Shown: positions 15,831-24,636, counted from the stretch's first letter. The stretch: DNA of 43,333 bases from Betaproteobacteria bacterium (GCA_016192825.1 JACPTK010000098.1:1-43333), one strand, 5' to 3'. Made by a program: numbers and translations. The notes: generated by a model from the sequence alone, not told the origin.

Positions 15831-16883
15831 ATGAAGATCGGAATCTTGCTGGGCGACGACATCGGGCTCGAAGTGGTGCCCGAATGCGTCAAGGTCATCA
15901 AGGCGGCGGCGGCGAAGACCGGGCTGGCGATCGAGTGGCAGGAACTGCCCATCGGCAAGCGCGGGCACGAGCTGCACGGCAATACCCTGCCGGACGTGAC
16001 TGGCCGGGCGCTCGAGCGGTGCGACGGCTGGATCATGGGTCCGATCGGCCACGCCGCCTATCCGCGCAACGATCCCGCCTGGGTGATGCCCCCCGTGCGC
16101 AAGCGCTTCCAGCTCTTCGCCAGCATCAAGCCGGTGAAATCCTATTTGAACATCCCCTCGGTGCACAAGGGCGTGGACATCGTGTTCGTGCGCGAGGTCA
16201 ATGAAGGCATGATGTCGAGCGGCGTGGTGGTGGCGGGCAGCGGCGAGTTTCGCCCCAACGACGAGGTCTCCGTCGGCATGCGCGTGATCACGCGCAAGGG
16301 CGCGAACCGGGTCGCGCGCGAGGCGTTCGAGATCGCGCGCACGCGCCCGAAGAAGCGCATGACCGCGGTGCACAAGGAGCCGGTCTACCGCATCTGCTGC
16401 GGGATGTTCGCGGAGGAGTGCCGCAAGGTCGCGAAGGAATTCCCCGACGTCGCGTTCGACGAGGTCAACATCGACAGCATGGCGATGAAGCTGGTGATGA
16501 ACCCGCAGCCCTACGACGTGATCGTCACCAGCAACCAGTTCGGCGACATCCTCACCGACGAAGGAGCGGGCCTCGTGGGAGGGCTCGGACTCGCGCCTGG
16601 GCTCTGCGCCGGCGAGCGCCAGGCGATGGCGCAGGCGACCCACGGCTCGGCGCCCGACATCGCGGGCCGCAACATCGCCAATCCCTACGCCATGATCATG
16701 TCGGGACAGATGCTCATCGAGTGGCTGGGCCGCAAGCGCAATGAGCCGAAGGCGGCGCGGGCGGCGAAGCTCATCGACGCCGCGATGGACAATGTGATCG
16801 CCGAGGCGAAGCACCTCACCGCCGACCTCGGCGGCAGGGCATCGACGAAGGCCATGGGGGACGCCGTGGCGGCTGCTGTCTGA
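15831..16883 (+). CDS. Isocitrate/isopropylmalate dehydrogenase family, tartrate/malate-type, copy 1
   Basis: This 350-residue enzyme belongs to the beta-decarboxylating hydroxyacid dehydrogenase family (NAD(P)+ and divalent metal). Motifs: GDDIGLEVVPE in place of GDGIGPE, REVNEGMMSSG, NQFGDILTDEGAGLVGGLGL, and the dinucleotide-loop HGSAPDIAGRNIANP. Where isopropylmalate dehydrogenase has its catalytic tyrosine the sequence reads VITRKGANRVAREAF, like the FTRRG motif of tartrate and D-malate dehydrogenases, so a tartrate- or malate-type substrate is favoured over isopropylmalate. The lysine is kept in VHKEPVYR. A close paralogue (about three quarters identical by eye) lies at 18078 beyond an inverted DapA-family gene. 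Confidence 0.88.
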   Translation: MKIGILLGDDIGLEVVPECVKVIKAAAAKTGLAIEWQELPIGKRGHELHGNTLPDVTGRALERCDGWIMGPIGHAAYPRNDPAWVMPPVRKRFQLFASIKPVKSYLNIPSVHKGVDIVFVREVNEGMMSSGVVVAGSGEFRPNDEVSVGMRVITRKGANRVAREAFEIARTRPKKRMTAVHKEPVYRICCGMFAEECRKVAKEFPDVAFDEVNIDSMAMKLVMNPQPYDVIVTSNQFGDILTDEGAGLVGGLGLAPGLCAGERQAMAQATHGSAPDIAGRNIANPYAMIMSGQMLIEWLGRKRNEPKAARAAKLIDAAMDNVIAEAKHLTADLGGRASTKAMGDAVAAAV

Positions 16884-16908
16884 CGCGTGGCGGCGACGAT
16901 TGACGCGC

Positions 16909-17823
16909 TCAGGCGGCTGCCGTTGCCCGGAAGCGCGGCGCCAGCACGGTCGTCCTCAGTAGCGCGGCCAGGGCCGTCGTTTCATCGCGGCTGAGAGGCG
17001 CGTAGGGCGGATAGGGCTCGCCGACCGGGATGCCGATGAGATTCATCGCGGCCTTCATCGCTGGCGCGAGGCCGCGGTGCATCCACCGGGACGGAAACAA
17101 CGAGAACTGCAGCTGCACTTCGGCGGCATGCTCGTAGTCCTTCGCGACAAACGCATCGATGATGTGGCGGGCGATCTCGCAACCGGGCGGCGGCATGGTC
17201 GCGCCCGAGCCACCCAGTTGCAGCGTGATCAGCAGCATCTGCATGGTCGTGAAATAGCGCGCATGGCCGGCCCGGTCGATCTCGGCGATGAGGCGGGAGA
17301 CGCGCGCGAGGTCGCGCGAGCTTTCCTTGATGAGCTGCACGCGCGGGAGCTTCGCGAGCGCGACGGTGGCCGAAATCGAGACATCGGCTCCCGGGCCGGG
17401 GTTGAGGTAGAGCGTGATGGGCAGGGTGGTTTCCCGCGACACCGCCTCGAAATAGGCGAGGAGGTCGGCTTCGGTCGGCGCGCCGGCGAATGGGCGCAGC
17501 GGCGCCAGCAATTGCACCGCGGCGGCGCCGAGCTTCTCGGCATCGTGCGCCAGCTCGATCGCCGTCTTGAACGAGGGATGGGAGACGCCGACCATGACCG
17601 GAATGCGCCCGTCCACCAGCTCGATCGTGCGGCGGATCAGCGTCTTGCGGTCCTCGAGGCTGAGATACGTGTATTCCTGCGTCTCGACGCCGGCGGCGAC
17701 GATCATGGTGGCGCGACAATCCTCGACCACGTAGTCGATCTGCCGGCGCATGGCGGTAACATCGATTTTGAGGTCCGAGGTGAAAGGGGTCAGCGGTGCA
17801 ACGATCAGACCTGGCTGTTCCAT
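16909..17823 (-). CDS. Dihydrodipicolinate synthase/N-acetylneuraminate lyase family aldolase
   Basis: A 304-residue class I (Schiff-base) TIM-barrel aldolase. Lys166 in VQLIKESSRD is the imine-forming lysine and Tyr139 in ITLYLNPGPG the usual proton shuttle. The GTTGE substrate loop is replaced by GVETQEYTYLS (45-55), so it is not true DapA; cleavage or formation of a 2-oxo acid such as a 2-keto-3-deoxy sugar acid or 4-hydroxy-2-oxo acid is more likely. It is encoded against its neighbours between the two dehydrogenase paralogues. ATG 17823 begins MEQPGLIVAPLTPF, the family start. It is transcribed from the same gap that holds the leader of the second dehydrogenase. Confidence 0.88.
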   Translation of the reverse strand: MEQPGLIVAPLTPFTSDLKIDVTAMRRQIDYVVEDCRATMIVAAGVETQEYTYLSLEDRKTLIRRTIELVDGRIPVMVGVSHPSFKTAIELAHDAEKLGAAAVQLLAPLRPFAGAPTEADLLAYFEAVSRETTLPITLYLNPGPGADVSISATVALAKLPRVQLIKESSRDLARVSRLIAEIDRAGHARYFTTMQMLLITLQLGGSGATMPPPGCEIARHIIDAFVAKDYEHAAEVQLQFSLFPSRWMHRGLAPAMKAAMNLIGIPVGEPYPPYAPLSRDETTALAALLRTTVLAPRFRATAAA

Positions 17824-18003
17824 CCGGATGTCCTCCCGTACTTGACGGCCACGCCGCCCTTTGGGCCATTATCGCTGCATCCGTTGGTCCACGCCACACG
17901 GAACCGGCGCCGGCGTTCGCCTTGCGCATTCACCGGCAGCAGCTAAGATAGCAAGCATGACCGGCCGCCCGGAGAACGCCATGAATGCAGATCACGCTTT
18001 TCC

Positions 18004-18057
18004 GTGTCACGCGGCGCCATGTCACGCATGATCATGTCACGCACTATCATGTCACCC
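18004..18057 (+). repeat. 15-bp tandem repeat array (ATGTCACGCNNNATC)
   Basis: Units of 15 bp, GTGTCACGCGGCGCC, ATGTCACGCATGATC and ATGTCACGCACTATC, plus a partial ATGTCACCC, run in register. They end 20 bases before the GTG start of the dehydrogenase at 18078. The same unit recurs in both orientations at 42011-42129. Translation through it (HVTHDHVTHYHVT) is not protein-like and argues against an upstream start. Confidence 0.85.
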
Positions 18058-18077
18058 GATTGAAAGGGAGCGTCGCG

Positions 18078-19166
18078 GTGCTGAGAATCGGAGTATTGCT
18101 GGGCGACGATATCGGGCTGGAAGTCGTGCCCGAAGCCGTCAAGGTGATGAAGGCGGCGGCGGCAAAGTCCGGGCTCCAGGTCGAGTGGAAGGAGCTGCCC
18201 ATCGGCAAGCGCGGGCACGAGCTGCACGGCCACACCATGCCGCAGGTGACCGTTGAAGCGCTGGAGGAGATGGACGGCTTTCTGTGCGGTCCGATCGGTC
18301 ACGGCGCCTATCCGCGCAACGACCCGACCTGGATCATGCCGCCGCTGCGGAAGCGCCTCGATCTCTACGCCAGCATCAAGCCGGTCAAGTCGTACCCCAA
18401 CATCCCCTCGGTCCACAAGAACGTGGACATCGTGTTCCTGCGCGAAGTGACGGAAGGCATGCAGTCATCCGACACCGTCGTTGCCGGCGCCGGGGAGTTC
18501 CGCCCCAATGACGAGATTACGATCGCCCAGCGCGTGATCACGCGCGCGGGGTCGAGGCGCGTCGCGCGCGAGGCGTTCGAGATCGCGCGCACGCGCCCGC
18601 GCAGGTCCGTCACCTCGGTGCACAAGGAGCCGGTCTACCGGCTCGCCTGCGGCATGTTCGCCGAGGAGTGCCGCAAGCTGGCGAAGGAATATCCGGACGT
18701 GAAGCTGGAGGAGGTGCTGGTGGACGGCTTCGCGATGAAGCTCGTCATGAAGCCGCAGCAGTTCGACGTGGTGGTCACCACCAACCAGTTCGGCGACATC
18801 CTGACGGACGAGGGCGCGGGCGTCGTCGGCGGACTGGGGCTCGCGCCGGGCCTGTGCGTGGGCGAGCGGCTGGCGATGTCGCAGGCGACGCACGGATCGG
18901 CTCCGGACATCGCGGGAAAAAACATCGCCAATCCCTACGCGTTGATCATGTCGGGCCAGATGCTGTTCGAGTGGCTGGGCCGCAAGCGCGACGAGCCGAA
19001 AGCCACGCAGGCGGCGAGGCGGATCGATGCGGCGGTGGACAGGGTGATTGCGGACGCGAAACACCTCACCGCGGACCTCGGCGGCAAGGCAAGCACCACG
19101 GAGATGGGTGATGCCGTGGCGGCGGCGGTCTTGCAAGGGATGACTAACGAAAAGAGGGAATCATGA
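18078..19166 (+). CDS. Isocitrate/isopropylmalate dehydrogenase family, tartrate/malate-type, copy 2
   Basis: A 362-residue paralogue of the enzyme at 15831, with the same motifs: GDDIGLEVVPE, PIGKRGHELHG, VITRAGSRRVAREAFEIAR, HKEPVYRL, NQFGDILTDEGAGVVGGLGL, and HGSAPDIAGKNIANP. Differences cluster around the substrate pocket region (LREVTEGMQSSDTVVAG against VREVNEGMMSSGVVVAG), so the two copies may prefer different hydroxy acids. The GTG 18078 start has AAAGGGAG seven bases upstream; earlier in-frame codons lie in the 15-bp repeat. The stop overlaps the ATG of a broken MBL-fold gene (ATGA, 19163-19166), so this gene was once translationally coupled to an MBL-fold hydrolase. Confidence 0.88.
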   Translation: MLRIGVLLGDDIGLEVVPEAVKVMKAAAAKSGLQVEWKELPIGKRGHELHGHTMPQVTVEALEEMDGFLCGPIGHGAYPRNDPTWIMPPLRKRLDLYASIKPVKSYPNIPSVHKNVDIVFLREVTEGMQSSDTVVAGAGEFRPNDEITIAQRVITRAGSRRVAREAFEIARTRPRRSVTSVHKEPVYRLACGMFAEECRKLAKEYPDVKLEEVLVDGFAMKLVMKPQQFDVVVTTNQFGDILTDEGAGVVGGLGLAPGLCVGERLAMSQATHGSAPDIAGKNIANPYALIMSGQMLFEWLGRKRDEPKATQAARRIDAAVDRVIADAKHLTADLGGKASTTEMGDAVAAAVLQGMTNEKRES

Positions 19167-19249
19167 TCTTGAATCTGGATACACGCGCGCCCTTCGCGCC
19201 GCCGGTCGTGGACAGGCTCTCGGTCCGCGTCGCCGTGGATTCGCATTAG
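19163..19249 (+). pseudogene. 5' fragment of MBL-fold hydrolase gene (duplicate of 23407 start)
   Basis: It encodes 28 residues, MILNLDTRAPFAPPVVDRLS then VRVAVDSH, followed by a TAG stop. The first 86 bases match the start of the intact gene at 23407 with about four mismatches. Similarity reaches ~16 bases upstream (the ribosome-site region) and stops abruptly at the junction, where CATTAC of the intact gene becomes CATTAG. It is a truncated duplicate marking the left edge of the block 19250-23406 and is not expected to be functional. Confidence 0.88.
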
Positions 19250-19443
19250 CCCGGGCCTCTCAGCAAATATCCAGAAATGCCAGTGGCGCGGGCTGGTAAT
19301 ATGCCGTGAGCGCACTCTGCCGGGGAGCGTGGGTGCCCACCGGCGCATCAACGGGTGCAAGAAAGCTGGCAGCCAGCGAGCCATTTCCCAGCGCATCGCG
19401 AGGGATCAGCCGGCCGGGCAAGCCCCTGACCCAGAGAAAGATC

Positions 19444-20697
19444 ATGGAAGACAGCGACGCTGGCAATGTGAAGCCGCTTCAAGGTATTCGGGTGCTTGAG
19501 CTCGGCACGACGATAGCCGGTCCATTTTGTGCCCGTCTCCTTGCCGACTTCGGCGCGGAAGTCATCAAGGTGGAGCCGGCGGAAGGCGACCCGGTTCGGG
19601 TGTCCGGCAGGCGCTACAGGGACAAGCCCTTGTATGCGACGAGCCTGATGCGCAACAAGAAGCTGATCGTCGTCGATCTTCGCAGCGCGGCCGGGCAGGA
19701 GCTGGTCCGTCAATTCGTGAAGAAATGCGATGTCGTCATCGAGAACTTTCGCCCTGGCACCCTCGAGAAGTGGGGATTGGGCTACGAGGCGCTCTCTGGC
19801 ATCAATCCGGCCCTGGTCCTCGTCCGCGTATCCGGCTATGGGCAAACGGGTCCTTACAGTCAGCGCCCCGGCTACGGCGTGGTGTGCGAGGCAGTGGGCG
19901 GCTTGCGGCACGTGACCGGCGACCCGGACAGGCCGCCGGCTCGCGCAAACATAGGCCTTACGGATTGCATCACGGGGCTTTACGCCGCATTCGGCGCGAT
20001 GATGGCGTTGCGGCATCGAGACCGGACCGGGGAAGGGCAGGTGGTCGACACCGCGCTCTACGAGTGCGCTTTCAGTTTCATGGAGGCCCACATCGCCGCT
20101 TACGAGAAATTGGGTTACATCGTCGGGCGTGAAGGGGCAGGCCATTCGAACAGCGTCGTCAACAACCTGTTCAAGACGCGTGATGGACATTACGTGCACG
20201 TTCAAGGGTCACAGACCAACAGTTTCCGGCGGCTGTGCCTCGCCATGGGGCGCCCGGACATCCTTGAGGACGCGCGGTTCAATACCCGGCTGGAGCGCGT
20301 CAAGCATGGCGATGAAATGGATGCCATCGTTGCGGCCTGGATGGGCGAGCGCGACTACGAGACGGTCGATCGCGAACTGTCCGCGCAGGATGTCGTTTTT
20401 ACGCGCATCTACACCATGGCGGATATTTTCAGGGATCCGCATTTCAAGGCGCGGGGGATGATCCGCAACGTGCCTGATGAGGAACTCGGAACTGTGGCAA
20501 TGGCCGCGCCGGTGCCGCGTCTGACCCGGACACCGGGTTCGATCCGCAAAAGCGGTGGCCGCGTCGGCCGGGATTCTGTCGAGGTATTGCGCGGCGTGCT
20601 CGGGCTTTCCCTCGAAGAGATTGAACGTCTGGAACGGCAAAAAGTGATCGCCATCCAACCGCCGGCAGCGGCAAATCAGAAAGGAGAACCGGAGTGA
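19444..20697 (+). CDS. CaiB/BaiF class III CoA-transferase 3
   Basis: The 417-residue product has motifs LELGTTIAGPFCARLLADFG, IKVEPAEGDPVR, MRNKKLIVVDLR, and VSGYGQTGPY. Asp174 in LTDCITG is the predicted catalytic residue. ATG 19444 was chosen because homology begins at KPLQGIRVLELG; the frame is open to 19306 but that stretch is unlike the family. The gene overlaps the following receptor gene by four bases (GTGA), so the two are translationally coupled. It is the first gene of a three-gene block of lower GC (57% in two 60-base samples) than the carboxyltransferase that ends it and the genes around it. Confidence 0.88.
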   Translation: MEDSDAGNVKPLQGIRVLELGTTIAGPFCARLLADFGAEVIKVEPAEGDPVRVSGRRYRDKPLYATSLMRNKKLIVVDLRSAAGQELVRQFVKKCDVVIENFRPGTLEKWGLGYEALSGINPALVLVRVSGYGQTGPYSQRPGYGVVCEAVGGLRHVTGDPDRPPARANIGLTDCITGLYAAFGAMMALRHRDRTGEGQVVDTALYECAFSFMEAHIAAYEKLGYIVGREGAGHSNSVVNNLFKTRDGHYVHVQGSQTNSFRRLCLAMGRPDILEDARFNTRLERVKHGDEMDAIVAAWMGERDYETVDRELSAQDVVFTRIYTMADIFRDPHFKARGMIRNVPDEELGTVAMAAPVPRLTRTPGSIRKSGGRVGRDSVEVLRGVLGLSLEEIERLERQKVIAIQPPAAANQKGEPE

Positions 20698-21698
20698 AAC
20701 CAGGACATCTGAAATCTTTGTTGTGGGCTCTGATATTCGGCGCGGGTTACCCGGGAGCGGCTTTTTTCGGGGAGGCGCTCGCTCAATGGAAACCCCAGAG
20801 GGCAGTCGAGCTGGTGGTCAGCGCGGCGCCGGGGGGAAACCAGGACCTCACGGCCCGGGCCATACAGAGCATCTGGGAGAACCGGAAAATCGTCTCGCCG
20901 GTGGTCATCATGAACAAGACCGGCGGGGGCGGTGCCATCGCATACACGTATTTCAGACAACACGCGCCGGACCCGCACTACCTGATGATGCTTGCGCCAA
21001 CGCAGCTGACCAGCCGCATTACGGGCAAGGGAACGTTTCATCACAACGACGTCACTCCAATCGCAATGCTCTTCAACGAGTATATCTTTGTGACCGTAAA
21101 GGCGGATTCGCCGATCAGCTCGGGGCGCGACCTGATCCAGCGGCTCAAGGGGGCGCCGGATTCACTGAGCGTGGCTGTTGCCACCGCCGTCGGCAACCAC
21201 ATCCACATGGGGATTGCTTTACCCATGAAGGCGGCCGGGGTCGAAATCAAGCGCATGAAGATAGTCGCGTTCAAGTCCTCCGGCCAGTCTCTCACGGCGC
21301 TGCTCGGCGGCCACGTCGACGTGGCCGCCTCGACGTTCGCCGCGGTGCTGCCCCACGTCACAGCCGGCAGGCTGCGCATCGTCGGCATGAGCGCCCCGCA
21401 ACGGATGGGCGGCACGCTTGCCGACGTCCCGACCTGGAAAGAACAGGGCGCCAACGCCGTGTTCGACAGCTGGCGGGGCGTGGTCGGGCCCAAGGGAATG
21501 GAAGAGGAGCACGTGAAATTCTGGGAAGCTGCGTTTGCAGCGCTGAGCCAAACGGAAGAATGGAAAAATGACGTCGAGAAGAACTTCCGGGTAAACAACT
21601 ATCTGAATGGCAGGGAAGCCTATCGTTATTGGGATGCGCAATACAAGGCGCTGGAAGACGCCTTGACGGAGCTGGGGCTTGCCAGGCAAGCCAGGTAG
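20694..21698 (+). CDS. Bug-family tripartite tricarboxylate receptor 4 (divergent)
   Basis: A 334-residue secreted receptor, the most divergent of the nine. The signal peptide spans ~1-30 (ending EALAQ) and the mature part starts WKPQRAVELVVSAAPGGNQD. NKTGGGGAIAY replaces the usual DNR-G-GG loop, and the ligand loop region reads LAPTQLTSRI. It lacks the conserved YPxKPIR start seen in the others and is closer to TctC-like receptors. GTG 20694 overlaps the CoA-transferase stop, preceded by AAAGGAGAA. It is followed 31 bases on by a carboxyltransferase. Receptor, CoA-transferase and carboxylase in one transcript suggest uptake, CoA activation and carboxylation of one acid. Confidence 0.87.
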   Translation: MKPGHLKSLLWALIFGAGYPGAAFFGEALAQWKPQRAVELVVSAAPGGNQDLTARAIQSIWENRKIVSPVVIMNKTGGGGAIAYTYFRQHAPDPHYLMMLAPTQLTSRITGKGTFHHNDVTPIAMLFNEYIFVTVKADSPISSGRDLIQRLKGAPDSLSVAVATAVGNHIHMGIALPMKAAGVEIKRMKIVAFKSSGQSLTALLGGHVDVAASTFAAVLPHVTAGRLRIVGMSAPQRMGGTLADVPTWKEQGANAVFDSWRGVVGPKGMEEEHVKFWEAAFAALSQTEEWKNDVEKNFRVNNYLNGREAYRYWDAQYKALEDALTELGLARQAR

Positions 21699-21729
21699 CG
21701 CTGAGGCAGTAATCGAGCAAAGGAGAAGG

Positions 21730-23316
21730 ATGAGCAACAGCAAAGCAGAGAGCGCGGGCTGGGAGCGTGAAGCGGAGGAAATTCGCAAACGCTACGAATG
21801 GGCCGAAGCGATGGGCGGCGAGGAAGCCGTGCGGCAACGGCACAAGAACGGGTTTCTCACCGTTCGAGAACGCATCGCAGGGATAACCGATCCCGGATCC
21901 TTTCAGGAAGTCGGCAAGCTCACCGGCAAGGGCCACTATGACGAGAACGGCGAGCTCATCAAGGTCACCCCTGCGCCGTATGTCATGGGAATCGCCGAGA
22001 TCGAGGGGCGGCCGGTCGCGATCGGCGGCGAGGACACGACGGTGCGCGGCGGCACGAGCTGGGGGCACGGCCGCCGCAAGGGCGGGCAGGGCGGCTTTAT
22101 CGATGACCTCGCCTGCTACTACCGCATCCCCCTGATCCGGCTGGTCGACGGCTATGGCGGCGGTGTGGCCTCGGCCAAGCGCGGCTATACGGTGTTTCCG
22201 GGCCACACCAATGATCCGGGCGTGAACGTCGCCGAGTTGCTCGGCGTGGTGCCCGTGGTCAGCGCGGTCCTGGGCATTGCCGCGGGCGGCCCGGCGCAAC
22301 GCGCGGTCATGTCCCATTGGTCGGTCATGGTCAGGCACAGCACGATCTTCGCATCGGGCCCCCCCATCGTCGAACGTGGCCTCGGGCAGAAGCTCACGAA
22401 AGAGGAGCTGGGAGGACCCCAGGTGGCGGTGGACAAGGCGGGCACGATCGACAACGTTGCCGCGACCGAAGCGGAATGCTTCGCGATGATCCGGCGGTTC
22501 CTGTCGTACATGCCGACCAATGTCTGGCAGCTACCGCCGGTGGTGGCGTCGGATGATCCGGTCGACCGGCGCGAGGATGACCTGATCCGCATCGTGCCCC
22601 GCAACCCGCGCAAGCCGTACAACATGAGAGAAGCGATCGAGATGGTCGTCGATCGCGGGTCCTTGTTTGAAATCCAGTCGACTTACGGACGCTCCGCCAT
22701 CACGGCGCTCGCCCGGCTGAACGGCTACCCCGTGGGCGTCATCGGAAACAATCCCATGGTCGGCGGGCGCATCGACGTCAAATCGTCGCGCAAGCAGGCG
22801 CACTTCATCGAGCTGTGCGACTGCTTCCACATTCCCATCGTCTTCTTCATCGATGCGCCGGGATTCATGATCGGAAAGGAATCGGAGGAGTCGGCGATCC
22901 TGCGCGAGGGCGCGCGCGCCATTCACGCGAAATGCCAGGCCACCGTGCCGATCATTTCCGTGGTGACGCGAAAGTGCTACGGCATGGGTGGGGGCGTTGG
23001 CATCGACAAGTACGGCCTGGACTTCAAGATCGCCTGGCCTTCCGGGGAGTGGGGCTCGCTCGCGGTGGAAGGCGGGGTGCGCGCCGTCTACAAGCGCGAG
23101 ATCGAGAGCGCCCCTGATCCGGCCCGGCGCGAGAAGGAGCTGGAGGCGGAGCTCAAGAAAATCACCTCGCCGTTTCTTACCGCGGAAGCGTTTGCCGTGG
23201 AGGACCTTATCGACCCGCGGGAGACGCGGCCGTACCTGTGCCGGTTCATCAAGGCGATGCAGCCGCGACTTGCTGCCGACGCGGGACCCAAGGCAAAGTA
23301 CGGTGTGCGTCCATGA
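21730..23316 (+). CDS. Acyl-CoA carboxylase carboxyltransferase (beta) subunit
   Basis: The 528-residue protein has two crotonase-fold domains of the acyl-CoA carboxyltransferase family. The N-terminal domain (~35-260) contains GGEDTTVRGGTSWGHGRRKG, RLVDGYGGGVAS, and PVVSAVLGIAAGGPAQRAVM. The C-terminal domain (~290-515) contains FIDAPGFMIGKESEESAILR and TRKCYGMGGGVGIDKYGLDF. It should transfer carboxyl from biotin to an acyl-CoA such as propionyl-, methylcrotonyl- or a related CoA; glutaconyl-CoA decarboxylase alpha is a related alternative. No biotin carboxylase or biotinyl-carrier gene is in the window, so partners must be elsewhere. ATG 21730 follows AAAGGAGAAGG. Confidence 0.9.
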   Translation: MSNSKAESAGWEREAEEIRKRYEWAEAMGGEEAVRQRHKNGFLTVRERIAGITDPGSFQEVGKLTGKGHYDENGELIKVTPAPYVMGIAEIEGRPVAIGGEDTTVRGGTSWGHGRRKGGQGGFIDDLACYYRIPLIRLVDGYGGGVASAKRGYTVFPGHTNDPGVNVAELLGVVPVVSAVLGIAAGGPAQRAVMSHWSVMVRHSTIFASGPPIVERGLGQKLTKEELGGPQVAVDKAGTIDNVAATEAECFAMIRRFLSYMPTNVWQLPPVVASDDPVDRREDDLIRIVPRNPRKPYNMREAIEMVVDRGSLFEIQSTYGRSAITALARLNGYPVGVIGNNPMVGGRIDVKSSRKQAHFIELCDCFHIPIVFFIDAPGFMIGKESEESAILREGARAIHAKCQATVPIISVVTRKCYGMGGGVGIDKYGLDFKIAWPSGEWGSLAVEGGVRAVYKREIESAPDPARREKELEAELKKITSPFLTAEAFAVEDLIDPRETRPYLCRFIKAMQPRLAADAGPKAKYGVRP

Positions 23317-23406
23317 TCCGGATGATTAACCCGCGGTCAGGTGACTGTTCAGGCTCCATAAGCTGACTTTCATGTTCGTCGAGGGCAGATACGAGCGGAG
23401 AGAATC

Positions 23407-24414
23407 ATGATCTTGAATCTGGATACACGCGCGCCTTTCGCGCCGCCGGTCGTGGACAGGCTCTCGGTTCGCGTCGTGGTGGATTCGCATTACGAGCGCT
23501 TCCTGCCGAAGGCGACTCACCCCGTGGTCGGGATCGAGCACGTGGGCGCAATACCGGGCCGCCAGATGAGCACGCTCGCCGGCGAGTGGGGGCTGTCGCT
23601 CCACCTCGAATCCGAATACCGCGGCGCCAGGACCCAGCACCTCCTGGATTTCGGGTACACGCCCGAGATCCTCAACCGCAATTTCGACCTGCTCGGCATC
23701 GATCCCGCGAAGATCAACGGGCTGATTTTGAGCCACGGCCACCGCGACCACTACGGCGGGCTGGTGGGCTTCGTGAACCAGCATCGCACCCGCATGCGCG
23801 AAGATCTCGCCCTCTACGTAGGCGGCGAGACCATCTTTCGGGAGAAATGGGTGCGGGGCCGCGACGACAAGGAAGTGGTGTCATGGGGCGCGCTCGATCG
23901 CACGGCGCTGACCGCGCAGAACGTCGTGCCGGTGTGCTGCGGCGCGCCGTTGGCGCTCGAGGGCCCGTTCACGACCGGCCAGGTCGAACGGACCTCCTTC
24001 GAGAAGGTCACCGGCGGCACCCAGGTGCGCTACGAGCACTATACGGACGCGGAGCGGCGGGGCCAGCTGGTCAAGGACGAGCACCAGGACGAACTCGGCA
24101 CCTGCTTCATCGTGCAGGGCCGTGGCCTGGTGGTGATCTCCTCCTGCGGGCACACCGGCATCGTCAACACCGTGAGAACCGCGATGAAGGTCGCCAACGT
24201 GTCGAAGCTGCATGCCGTGATCGGCGGATTTCATCTCGGCATGGCGGCTCCCGATTACATCCAGCACACGGTGGATGAGCTTGCGGCCCTGAACCCGGAT
24301 GCCATCGTCCCCATGCACTGCACCGGCGCGAATTTCATCCAGGCCATGCGCCAGCGCATGCCGGACCGGGTCGTAGCCAATAACCTCGGCAGCCGCTTCA
24401 CCTTCGGTGCATAG
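23407..24414 (+). CDS. Metallo-beta-lactamase-fold hydrolase (COG1237-like)
   Basis: A 335-residue MBL-fold protein with the metal motif H110-G-H112-R-D114-H115 (in SHGHRDHYGG) and later ligands in SSCGHTGIVNTV and GGFHLG. The layout fits COG1237, the group that includes archaeal proteins named dihydropterin-aminobenzene phosphate synthase, and many bacterial members of unknown substrate. It is cytoplasmic; no signal peptide. ATG 23407 has GGAG upstream. A broken copy of its first 86 bases follows the dehydrogenase at 18078, showing that this gene or a sister once sat directly downstream of that dehydrogenase. The next gene, ComA-like, is 222 bases away. Confidence 0.88.
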   Translation: MILNLDTRAPFAPPVVDRLSVRVVVDSHYERFLPKATHPVVGIEHVGAIPGRQMSTLAGEWGLSLHLESEYRGARTQHLLDFGYTPEILNRNFDLLGIDPAKINGLILSHGHRDHYGGLVGFVNQHRTRMREDLALYVGGETIFREKWVRGRDDKEVVSWGALDRTALTAQNVVPVCCGAPLALEGPFTTGQVERTSFEKVTGGTQVRYEHYTDAERRGQLVKDEHQDELGTCFIVQGRGLVVISSCGHTGIVNTVRTAMKVANVSKLHAVIGGFHLGMAAPDYIQHTVDELAALNPDAIVPMHCTGANFIQAMRQRMPDRVVANNLGSRFTFGA

Positions 24415-24636
24415 CGGCGCCACGGTTCACCCCGCTTTCGCCACGCCCGGTCTCACCGCCGCGGAGCAAGCGCGGATCCGCGGCGGCGCCGTCCTCGCCC
24501 CGCTCGGCGAAGTGTGAGGCGCTGCGTGCCGTCCATATGTCGGTCCTTTGCCCGTGGCGGATGACCTCGCTAAACTGTCCAGCCAGCGCAAGGGCGCGCA
24601 ACGCCGCCCGCGTTGCGATGACCGAGGAGGAGTCTT
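24415..24636 (+). other. Gap between MBL-fold and ComA-like genes
   Basis: A 222-base gap. One plus-strand frame reads HPAFATPGLTAAEQARIRGG then AVLAPLGEV and stop (to ~24510). It is protein-like enough to be a gene remnant, but could equally be chance in GC-rich DNA. No promoter or hairpin is convincing. GAGGAGG at the right end is the ribosome site of the ComA-like gene. Confidence 0.3.

Noticed and set aside
18004-18057. CRISPR-like array
   Set aside because: The period is 15 bp with no spacers of variable sequence and no cas genes; it is a simple tandem repeat also found at 42011.
17985-18077. N-terminal extension of the second dehydrogenase
   Set aside because: It translates the 15-bp repeat and has no counterpart in the paralogue at 15831; a ribosome site lies before GTG 18078.
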